Position numbers and translations under genes: made by a program
Notes under the pieces: generated by a model
Told to the model about the DNA's origin: nothing
Databases searched by the model: none
What the model saw: the letters and a program-made list of their open reading frames with translations, nothing else
Shown here: positions 10,144 to 19,215 of the stretch, piece after piece
How the letters are laid out: each line of letters begins with the position of its first letter
Position numbering within the stretch: position 1 is the stretch's first letter
Origin: Colocasia esculenta
Lineage: Eukaryota; Streptophyta; Magnoliopsida; Alismatales; Araceae
Direction of reading: 5' to 3'
Assembly (NCBI GenBank): GCA_014218235.1
Contig: CM024758.1
Location: 74,348,206 to 74,412,205, forward strand
DNA length: 64,000 bases

Positions 10144-11895
10144 CACAGGTTTTTGATGAAAATCCATAAAAAATATTTATGTCATTTTATAGTTTACCCC
10201 CAGTAAAAAACTTGTTTTAAAAAAAATGGAGCTACATTGAATGATTTAAAATACATATTCACGACTTTTTCTAGCTATGATTTCTCTTACACATGCACAC
10301 ACATGAACCATCCATATGTGGCTGAAATTTGGCAGAAAATATCTCATAATGTATCTGGTAATTTATTGCAATAAAGTATTAATTGCCCTATTTTTAAAGA
10401 CTTGTATTCGTTTCTGCGTTGTTTCATATACCGATATCGACGCTCCACTGTTCTAGAATTCTTCTAGAACGTCAGCACCTGTTTTATATACACCTTTACT
10501 TGGCTTGTGGTGAACTCTCCGTGGATATTCCTTTCGCCGGACTAGTGAACTCTTGCACAAGGCCTCCGTAAGTCTCCTCTGATCATGGATTCCCACATGG
10601 TCAACGAGCCGGTTGTACCCTAACATCTATGATACCTTTAGGGATCGATATGATCCAAACGGCTATTAGAAGTTCACTCGTCTTGAATCACGCCGGACCT
10701 CTGGACCTGTGCTTAACATGGCCAGTGGTAGGTCGTGAGTTCCACCTGAATGCCAACACCAAGTGCGCGTGTTGTGCAACTGTTACTATCGCCTTTTTAC
10801 TCGTCGCATCGTGTAATGTCCACTAGCTCTCATCCGTACTCTACTCGCTCGTCTATTCACATTCACTCTACTTTCTCGTCTATTCATCTAGTGCTCTCAT
10901 CTACTTCTTGGTACTCTATATTGGTCATTAATTGATTGTCTAAAGATAAACAATATACCAATGCCAGCGCAATAGGCCCGTCAGTCTTGGGGGGAGCGCC
11001 CGAAAGTGCCATTTGCCCGCGGGAGTTAAATGATCAGGATGTCGACATTACATCCAAGTGCCATACTATCAAGATTAATCTAAGACAATCAAAACAAAGT
11101 GCTATATTCTCTAGTTGTCTTTTGACAAACAAGTGCTATACTCTCTCTCGGCTATCTCCGGATAACCAAAGTGCAATACTATTATGATTGATGGAAGTTA
11201 ATCAAAAGTGCTATACTATTTCGATTGATAAGAAAATCAATCAAAATGCAATTTACTCTCTATATGGCCAACTACTTTCTCTCTCCTGTATATATGTTGC
11301 TTGCTATTGTTTGACGTTATTTGCTATCTTGTTGTCATCGTTTCCATCGTGACTTGACTTTAATCATCGTTCTATACTTGATTCATCTGCTATTTGAACC
11401 ACGTTACTTGTGCTATTACTTATCAACTTTACATGACTCTCTCTATCATTAGTTACTCTGCCATTAAAGTATTAATTATTTAAAGCCTGCTTGATCCCGA
11501 GATTTAAGTCCTACTGGGCGTTATCGCTCACCCTTCGTTATTTCTTATTGTGTCTCAGGTAAGTCGGACTTCGACGTCACACACCCAATGGGACAGGACC
11601 AGAGTGATGAGCGCCCTGGAGTCAACTCATGAAGTTACCTTAGTACCATGGAGTATAGTAGTTATTGTTTTAAGTTCCTTTTCAATGTAATGATGTCATT
11701 GAGCCCTATGTATTGGCTCCGAAATTAGTGGTTGTAATAGTCTTAGTGGAATTTCAAGGAAAGAAGAGTTTATTCAATATATTGTTCAATAGATGTTCTG
11801 AAATATTCGACTGTTGTACATTTTCTCTACTATGTACTTGGTTCACGTTCTCGCCGATTTATTCCGCTGCTAAATTGGCGGGGCGTGACATGAGG

Positions 11896-12535
11896 TATTA
11901 TGCTATCTCTGTTCAAAGGGGTTCAAAATCAAGAATAAAAACAAAAATGGTCTATATTTTTGATGATGACTGAGTAGTACTGGAAATATTAGCGTCTGAT
12001 AAACGTATATATCCATGTAAAGGGTTGTCATTTGCCCCTTGAAATTAGATAATGAGTAAATCTCTAGTATCCAGGGACTATGGTGTGTAAAAAGCATTAG
12101 TTCTTGAGTGAACAAGATTTACTACATTTGATAGTTTGTTTTTTAAAAAAAAATGTCCAAAGAGAATCGCTTAAAATAACTATTTTTGTCTATCATCAGT
12201 TTGTTTTAAAGGTGTTTATCTTCATCACACTTGATTTCAATCTAAAAAGATATTTTATTTCCTTGGATTTGGAGAATATGGTAGTTTGTCATTGATTGTT
12301 GGATGTCCTATATCCCTCAAACTATCATTTTACTGGTTCAAGTCATTTAATGACTATATCTTGTTGGTTGTTGTGTAAACTTGAAGTTCGTTGCATTTTT
12401 GCAAGAATTATGACAACTGAATTTTTGGCCTCTTAAAAATCCTTGAAAAGCTAATTCCATCCATCTTTTATCATTTTAAAGATCTCCCAAAACTCACAAT
12501 TTTTCCCATGCTCAAATACTCAAAGTTTCTTCAGG
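11896..12535 (+). other. SIRE-like interior, non-coding
   Basis: AT-rich sequence continues the SIRE-like interior after the solo LTR. No domain or repeat is recognised. It leads to the palindrome cluster at 12538. Confidence 0.5.
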
Positions 12536-12537
12536 CC

Positions 12538-12612
12538 AGGTCGACACTACCTCCATCTAGTGTCGACACAGTCCAGCTCAGGTCGACACTAACCTCTTCT
12601 AGTATCGACACA
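12538..12612 (+). repeat. GTCGAC palindrome cluster inside element body
   Basis: Four sites, GGTCGACACT, GTGTCGACAC, GGTCGACACT and GTATCGACAC, have centres near 12542.5, 12564.5, 12584.5 and 12606.5, a spacing of 22, 20 and 22 bp. They lie in the interior, not in an LTR, just upstream of the accessory ORF. Confidence 0.85.
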
Positions 12613-12708
12613 TACCTCTATCTAGGCGGTTCAGGTCTTGGGCGCCGGTTTGGGATTGTTGTTCCTGCGGGATAGTGTACCCCCAAAACCCTTCTTTTTT
12701 ATATACCC

Positions 12709-14752
12709 ATGTCGAACCCATGGCCTCCGTTCCCTTTGAAAACGGCACGACTCTTCCCCCCTTCACACCATCTTTGTCTCCATCCTCTTCCCGCCATCTC
12801 CTTCATCCTCTCCATCCTCTTCTTCCATTGCAACCATGGCCCCAAGAAGGTGCTCGTCGTTGTGCCAGGTCTCGGGCCAATGCAAGACCGGTTGCCGTGG
12901 AAGACCCTCCTCCTGTTGAGAAGCGAAGCAAACGTCGCCATGCGTTGAGCAGCCAGGGTTTTCATCTGCTTCTCCACTCCTTCCAAGTGAGGTAAGGCAT
13001 CCTCTTCAAGTAGAGGTCCTTCCCAAAGGGGTCCTAGAACCCTAGGAGGAAGATTTTGGCATTTCCCCTGAAATTTCTGAAGAATCATCTTCTCCTTCAT
13101 CTGGGTCTTCTCAGCCCTTAGAGGAAACCCCTTCCAAGTTGGCCAGTGAAGGAAAGTCCATTCTAAAGCCTAGGGCTGTGGATTTGCAAGATAATGAGCT
13201 CGCAGCTGCATTTCCAGAAATTCTCCGATTCTTCAACTTTCAGTCTTGGTTGCCATTCATTTCTGACTTTAGAACTATTTACCCAAGACTTGTACAAGAA
13301 TTCTATTTGAATTTGGAATGTACTGATGAAGGGTACAAGTCTGAAGTCAAGGGCGTGCTGATAGATTTGCCACAGAGCTAGCTGCCACCTTGTTTCGAAT
13401 TCCTGATGAAGGGACTGATTATCATAATTTTGAGTTAATCTTCATGAAGCTTACTCCTTGTTGACTGGACTTCCATCTGATGTCAATGATCCCCGACAAA
13501 CTCATGTCACAAAATTCAACAAAACACATTTCCTCCTGTGTTGAGACTTCTCCACCACATCCTCACCACAATTATCACACCTCAAGGTGGTGGAAGGGAC
13601 AGACTCACCGATATTCAAAGATTCATAATTTATTGCATGAAGAAGGAATTAAAGGTCAACCTCCATGTGATCATGTACCAAATCATTTCTGAGACTACTA
13701 GGAAAGATCTCCATAGGTCTCTTCCTTATGCAGCTCATCTTACACCAGTCTTTGAACACTTTGGAGTCTCTCTTGAGAATGAGAAATCTCAAACCATCCC
13801 CAAGTCAAACATCTATCGGTTCAAACATTTGCAGAAATTCATGGGATTCAGACTTGAGGGAGATCAAGTTAGAGAGAACCAGCTGTTGTTAGAGGCCCCA
13901 GTGGTTCCTGAGGTTGTACCACCTCCTGAGCTACCCCTCTCCTGCACATGAGGACCAGCCTCAGTTGAGGATGAAGCACCAATGCCCCAAGATGTACCTC
14001 ATACACCTCCCTTTCAAACCTCTTCACCACATCTTCCTGAAGTGGAAATACCTCATTCACTCCCCAAGCCCAAGCCTCCACTTCCTTTGGTGGACCTTTT
14101 GTTCCACCAAAGTTGTACTCATTTCTCAATGACAAATTTGATACCATCACTTCTTCAATCCAACAGATGTCAGAGGCTTTTGAGCTCAGGGTACAAAGGT
14201 TGGAAAATTAAGTGTCTGCTCAATTCATCAAACAAAAGGAAGCATCAGATTATGCAACCCAAAGATTCAATAGGCTTATTGGAACATTGGCTGATGCCTC
14301 CCTTGAACTAAAGGAGCATCAAGACAAGTTAGAAAAGGTTCTTGAAGGTTTTTGGCAAATTTCCAACAGAATCTATTCAACAGCCAGGAAGCAGTCAATC
14401 AGATATCCAAGACAAGACTGTCTTATGCACACATGGTAGATGATTTAGAGGGCATGAAGAATTTATCTGCTCACATTGATGAAGAAATGTCTGCTCTAAA
14501 GAAGGAATTTAAAACTTTGCACAGCGTGGTGGCACAGCTGGTTCATCTTCATCATCACAGCCTATTTCAGCTGATTTCAGTGTGCTTCAAGCAAACATGT
14601 CTGAGAATTCTGAAAGAATGAAAAATCTCCTGCATACAAGACTCTCAACAATCCAAGCTCAGATGAAGTTCAGCTTGACTTCTATGGAGAAAAGATTGAC
14701 GGATATTGAGACTATCTTGCTGCCCATTCCTCCTCCTCCTCCTTCCTCCTGA
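12709..14752 (+). pseudogene. SIRE-like post-pol accessory ORF, disrupted
   Basis: This is a broken reading frame between pol and the 3' LTR. After a Pro/Ser/Arg-rich start, 13139-13381 includes EILRFFNFQSWLPFISDF...LVQEFYLNLE, resembling the 'putative plant transposon protein' domain (family knowledge: LVxEFYANL-like motif). Segments 13538-13951, 14212-14439 and 14352-14621 continue it in other frames: a helical middle, a Pro-rich linker and a C-terminal coiled coil (ELKEHQDKLEKVLEGF; EEMSALKKEFKTLHS). It ends near 14752 with Pro-rich codons. Such extra ORFs have been called envelope-like in SIRE elements, but I see no signal peptide or clear membrane span, so I do not assign that role. Confidence 0.65.
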
Positions 14753-15098
14753 TGGACTTCATATTTTGATGATGTCAAAGGGGGAGAAGGACATCTATTT
14801 TGAATGAGAACTTTTTGTAATGAATGTGAATGAACAAATGTCTGTAGATATCAAACTGTGTTGATTTTTGGCCATTAATGGAAAGCTGAGGTTATTAGTA
14901 ACATTGTGCCTCTTGATTATGAAAAATATCAATTGTAACTAAATTGTGCTAAATGGCTTTTGATGAATGTGAATGTGTTCATGTTATTCAGTGTGTATGT
15001 GAACGGATGTTGTGTGAATGGATACCTTAAAATCACAATCCTTTAAAAATTCAAACTCTCATGTTGACTAATTTTGCCATCATCAAAAAGGGGGAGAT
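14753..15098 (+). other. Spacer and polypurine tract of SIRE-like element
   Basis: The non-coding spacer has an AAAGGGGGAGAAGG tract near 14777. The polypurine tract AAAAAGGGGGAGAT at 15085-15098 touches the 3' LTR and would prime plus-strand synthesis. Confidence 0.8.
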
Positions 15099-15323
15099 TG
15101 TTGAGTTGAATGTGAATTTAACACATTTCCCTTCATGATTTTGATGATGACAAGTTGTGATTTTAATGCACAATGAAAGAACATGTTAAATACATCACAC
15201 ATACAATAACAATGTTCAAAAAGTATGTCTCCCAAACACATTATATCTCATACATTCATGTTAATACATTGGACTAATAATTTGTGTGTTTATTTCACAG
15301 GAACATACACTTTTTGCAAAGGT

Positions 15324-15580
15324 AGTGTCGACACACCCTCCACTAGTGTCGACACTAGATGCAGATTCCAGGAGACCTCTTTTGCCTGAATGTTATAGGG
15401 TGTCGACACAACTCCAGGTAGTGTCGACACTAGATCAGGTTTCCAGCAGAATGATTTCACAGACTGTCACAGTGTGTCGACACAGTCAGGCTTAGTGTCG
15501 ACACTAGATCAACTTTCCAGAACTCCAGTTTTGTGGAATTTTCACAGGATGTCGACACTGGCTGATGTAGGGTCGACACA
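15324..15580 (+). repeat. Phased GTGTCGACAC palindrome array (3' LTR)
   Basis: Eight sites have centres near 15329.5, 15350.5, 15404.5, 15425.5, 15478.5, 15499.5, 15553.5 and 15574.5. All intrapair distances are 21 bp; interpair distances are 54, 53 and 54 bp. Two halves differ from the 5' LTR copy, yet the register is the same. Confidence 0.9.
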
Positions 15581-15697
15581 CTCTGGCGATTTCTGTCAAG
15601 TTCAGTCCCACCTGGACACGTGGCTTTCTAGGGTTAAAGGGATTAACCTTGGATTATGTGCCCACGTATCCCAAGGGCACTTTTGGCCATGTGGGGC

Positions 15698-15705
15698 TAT
15701 AAATA
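15698..15705 (+). promoter_or_regulatory. TATA box of SIRE-like 3' LTR
   Basis: TATAAATA is in the same GGGGC-TATAAATA-CCTC context as in the 5' LTR. From this LTR, transcription would run into copia A's integrase. Confidence 0.7.
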
Positions 15706-16187
15706 CCTCATTTTTGCCCCCAAGCCAAGAAGAGACCTCAATCACATCCAGGAAAAGGCTATTTCGGCAGCAACTCTGAGGCTCCTCCCGTTCTTGCTCT
15801 CCTGGTGCTTCTTCAACCCAATTTCCATTTCTCCAAGCACAAGAAGTGAAGTCTCATCCATGAAGATGCAATGAGATCACTTTCAAGGGAGCAGATCAGT
15901 TGAAGCAGCCAATTGTGAAGACTTTAAGGAAGATCCTAAAGCAAAAAGTGCAGAGCATCGGCCAGGGACTTCAAGAGTTCAAGCTTCTTCACAATTCAAC
16001 CTTCTACAAGGGAGTATACTTGAAGAACAAGGATCTTACACTCAATTCCTCAATTCCCCTTGTTTCTTCTAGGTCATTCTTGAGATGTGCATGAACTTTG
16101 CATCAATCTTCTTGAATGAACTTTTATAGATCAGATCATTGCTAGAGGATGTGGATCTTTGTGTTTTTGTTCTAGCTTTTGTATTGT

Positions 16188-16372
16188 GAGCCGTCGAGCT
16201 CTGGTTTGTGAGTCGTCGCACTCACTGTGTGGTTTGAGCCGTCGTGCTAAGTTTGGAGTCGTCGTGCTCCAGGTGTTCTTGAGTCGTCGTGCTCAAGGGT
16301 GTTGGAGTCGTCGTGCTCCAGTGTGAGTTGTACTCAAGGTTTGAGTAGTGTGGCCTCACTGTGTGAGGGGTG
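16188..16372 (+). repeat. Tandem hairpins with constant CGTCG loop (3' LTR)
   Basis: The same eight hairpins as at 4384-4566. Stem arms here are GAGC/GCTC (16188-16201), GTGAGT/ACTCAC (16208-16225), TGAGC with a mutated partner GCTAA (16236-16250), TTGGAG/CTCC (16253-16270), CTTGAG/CTCAAG (16278-16297) and TTGGAG/CTCCA (16303-16320), then the two TGT-loop hairpins. The fifth loop is CGTCGT here and CTTCGT in the 5' LTR. Confidence 0.85.
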
Positions 16373-16670
16373 GACGTAGGAGTCACTGGAGGTGATTTCC
16401 GAACCACCTAAAAATCCTCTGTGCAGTGGTTTGAATTGTGATTTGCCTTTGTATCTCGCTAGATGCATGCATAGGATTTCTCTCACATTACTAATGGATT
16501 TGCTCACACACACTAATCACACTTCAAATCAATAAATTGTTTGGGTGAATTGATCTCTGATTCGAAGTAATTTTGAATTGCTTAAGCTTCCGCATTAATT
16601 GGTGTAGATCTATTCAACCCCCCCCCCCTTCTAGATTTGATCCATCCACCCATCCGATCCTAACAGAGTG

Positions 16671-17500
16671 AAGAGATTTATTTATGGCATAAATGACGAT
16701 GACATGCTAGCACCTCAGTGATCAAGAAATTTATCAAGCATGATCCGTTGAAGGTTTTCCAAAACTGAAATTGAGGAAATCTGAAATCTGTAGAGCTTGT
16801 GTAAAAGGAAAGCAGACCAAGACATCTTTTCAATCCAAAACAATGGTAACTACTTCTAAACCATTGGAAATCATTCATATGGATTTATTTGGACCTATAA
16901 GAATAGTAAGTCTTGGAGGAAAGGTCTATGACTTTGTAATTATGGATGATTATTCAACATACACTTGGGTATCATTTTCGGAAGCCAAATCAGAAATCTT
17001 CCCAGGTTTTTGAAGTTAGTAGACTATTACAGAAGACCCGAAAACATCAAATAATCACCATCAGATCTGATCATGGTGGAGAATTCAAAATTGAAGAATT
17101 TGTCAAATTCTGTGAAGAAAATGACATTGAACATAACTTATCCGCACCAAGAACACCTTAACAAAATGAAGTAGCAGAAAGAATGAATAGAACACTGCTA
17201 AACATGACCACAACAATGCTTACATAATACAATCTACTAAGATACTTCTGAGCAGAAGCAGTCAACACAGCTTGCTACATTATCAACAGATGCATGATCA
17301 GACCAATTCTGAAGAAGACTTCATATGAACTCTACAAGGAGAAAAATCCAACGATTAGTCATCTTCGACCTTATGATTGTAAGTGTTTCATTTTGAATAA
17401 TGGTAAAGATAATCTAGAAAAATTATATGCTAAAAGTGATGAAGGTTTTCTATTCGGATATATTTCAAAACATAGAGGATATAAGGTGTTTAACAGAAAA
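16671..17500 (+). pseudogene. Copia A GAG-pre-integrase and integrase core, disrupted
   Basis: The frame cut at 3299 resumes here with IYLWHK, part of the HHCC zinc-binding region, then ICRACVKGKQTK (about 16786-16821). The rve core follows: first Asp in IHMDLFGP (16882-16884), second Asp in RSDHGGEF (17069-17071) and Glu in VAERMNRT (17177-17179), giving the D-x35-E spacing of integrases. Frameshifts near 17000 and 17290 and stops near 16700, 17160 and 17226 inactivate it. The region 17294-17500 has the RPYDCKCF and HRGYKVFNRK motifs that end the copia integrase segment. The copia solo LTR is inserted at 17500/17501. Confidence 0.88.
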
Positions 17501-17773
17501 TGTTGAGCAACTACCCCTAAGAAATTTAGAGATTTTCTTAATATTTATAAACAATGTTTATGCCGTGACAAATCTTTAAATATATGTTTTTTAAAGTAGA
17601 TACACCACAAAATTCTATACAGGTAAATTTCATGAACACTCAAAAATTTCTAAGGACACAGACTACTTCTATAGCCTACTGAATTCAACTGATGCCTTTG
17701 ACTGCAAAATCCGACTCCTTCAAAAACTCAGTCAAAAGTCTTGAAAATTTTCTAAGTCCACAACTTTGCATAA

Positions 17774-18095
17774 CATTCGACTCATACAGCCGAATGTTTC
17801 CTTACTCTGTATTCGACTGATGACTCCAACTGGTATAATCGAATGCTTCATAAATCCTTAGCACCATTCGACTGCTACCTTCAGCTCATACAGCCGAATG
17901 TTTTTTACACCTTGATTCGACTGGTATCTTCGACTATCACAGCCGAATACCTTATAAATCGATACATAGTATTCAACTACTGTGGTCGAATTACCTTGTC
18001 TTCTCAGAAGTCGAATCACTTGATCTTTTCTCTACTGAAGTCGAATCATTCCTATTTCTTCAATCGAATTATCTGTTCTTATGCATTCGACTTTA
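17774..18095 (+). repeat. ATTCGACT / AGTCGAAT inverted-motif array in copia solo LTR
   Basis: About a dozen copies of ATTCGA(CT) or (AG)TCGAAT occur in both orientations. Several form inverted pairs such as CATTCG-N11-CGAATG (17774-17796), ATTCGA...TCGAAT (17811-17844), CATTCG...CGAATG (17865-17900) and ATTCGA...CGAATA (17915-17949). Single sites follow near 17971, 17986, 18008, 18040, 18063 and 18087. The array is upstream of the TATA box at 18871. Confidence 0.75.
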
Positions 18096-18870
18096 CTGTC
18101 AGCCATGTGCTTGTACTTTTTACTTCACTGTCAGTCTTGTGCTTGTACTTTTTACTTCACTGTCAGTTCTGTATCTGTACTTGCACTTCATAGACTATTA
18201 AATCTATGGGTTCTTAAAACATAATTTGTTTGTAAAATGTTTGTTTGTTGTATAAATATCTTACTGAAACCTCAGAATATTATTATATTCCTCTGACAGG
18301 ACATGACATATTATATTTAAAATATTCATCATGTGCAAAACTTTTTCTAAAATGTTTTTTCTTTCTGAGCTCTATAAGTCTTGATGCCCTTGCTTCAGTT
18401 TATTAGACTCATAAGACACAAAGCATTTATGAATATCTCAGGCGCATGGCATCTGACTATCTTACCTACCACTGACAGACCCATGCTTCACCCTTTCAGC
18501 ATAATCTGTCTGTCTGCTTTTCTTTCTGAAAGTTTGTGGGATACTAGGTTCCATACTCTTTTGTACTAAAACTGACCCACCTACCACAAAGGTATGGAAA
18601 TACGTTTCTCTTTGTCTTGTCCTTGTAACAGGCATAATTGGAGCATATGTTTAGCATGTCTTTCTCTCAGACCAGCTTTACAAGAGCTTATCTTCTAGCT
18701 GTGGACAACTGCTCCTCTTCTGAAGACCTTGGGAAGATGCAAGTTTCAAATCTCCTGGACAAAGTCTTCAAGATCCAAAGGATCCCAGACTCTCCCCTCA
18801 AAACGGCTAAATTGCAAACAGTCACCAAGCTTCAACAGCTATCTTCTTCAAACGGCAATATTTTGAAGAT

Positions 18871-18878
18871 TATAAAAG
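18871..18878 (+). promoter_or_regulatory. TATA box of copia solo LTR
   Basis: TATAAAAG sits in GAAGATTATAAAAGAAGC, matching the TATA position of copia A's LTR. Confidence 0.5.
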
Positions 18879-19215
18879 AAGCTTAATAGAAAGACTAAAA
18901 AGACACACCAGATGCACAGAAGTGATACAAGCCAATTCTCCTGAAAAGCTTCATTCAAAGCTCTCTCTCAAGCATTCCTGCTAGCAACATTCGGAGAGCT
19001 CCACTTCAGAAAATTCTCTTCTGAAGTTCTGTGTTGGGTGGAAATTGTAATTGTCATATTTTTTTCAAGGCCACCCTTGTTGCTTCAGATAGAATTTAGT
19101 TTCATTTTTGATCTTTTAATCCTACTGAAGTCAGTGTGTGTGTTTGTGCTCAGATTTGAGGCAAACACACAAGTGTTTTAATTCTTCTTCCTTTGTAATC
19201 TCTGCAGAAGGTAGA

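Larger units (their letters stand above)
8476..11890 (+). mobile_element. Tekay-type gypsy solo LTR
   Basis: This is a 3415-bp LTR with no interior. It begins TGAATACTCCAGAAATTTC and ends CCGCTGCTAAATTGGCGGGGCGTGACA. The perfect 5-bp duplication TGAGG flanks it (8471-8475, 11891-11895). Termini resemble those of the full Tekay element at 19216-29579. An internal block near 10964-11020 (CAATGCCAGCGCAATAGGCC...) is found in reverse in the LTR at 30472-33815, so those two are the same family. It arose by LTR-LTR recombination that removed the interior. A TATA box is at 9257-9264 and an array of GTCGCGAC-type repeats is at 9956-10143. Confidence 0.92.
3300..16665 (+). mobile_element. SIRE/Maximus-like Ty1-copia element, nested in copia A
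   Basis: Two LTRs of 1565 and 1567 bp (3300-4864, 15099-16665) start TGTTGGG/TGTTGAG and end CCTAACA. They are flanked by a perfect 5-bp target duplication, GAGTG, at 3295-3299 and 16666-16670. The PBS is at 4867-4878 and the polypurine tract at 15085-15098. The interior holds a coiled-coil Gag with zinc knuckles, a protease relic, the last part of pol and a long accessory ORF between pol and the 3' LTR. Reverse transcriptase and integrase are absent, so the element is an internally deleted, non-autonomous copy. It contains a gypsy solo LTR at 8476-11890. SIRE/Maximus is inferred from the knuckles, the GPKQVWVPK motif, several GGGGGAG tracts and the post-pol ORF. Confidence 0.9.
15099..16665 (+). 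repeat. 3' LTR of SIRE-like element
   Basis: The 1567-bp copy of the 5' LTR runs from TGTTGAG to CCTAACA and is followed by the duplicated GAGTG. It has its own palindrome array (15324-15580), TATA box (15698-15705) and hairpin array (16188-16372). Differences from the 5' copy are scattered, for example ACATAGATGG against ACACTAGATG after the second palindrome. Confidence 0.92.

Noticed and set aside
12709..14752. Calling the accessory ORF an envelope gene
   Set aside because: No signal peptide, fusion-peptide-like stretch or clear transmembrane segment is visible; the plant transposon protein-like domain and coiled coil fit a different description.
17843..18193. A 116-codon ORF in the copia solo LTR
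   Set aside because: It runs through the ATTCGACT array and low-complexity sequence with repeated CTGTCAG...TTGTACTTTTTACTTCA; nothing suggests a protein.
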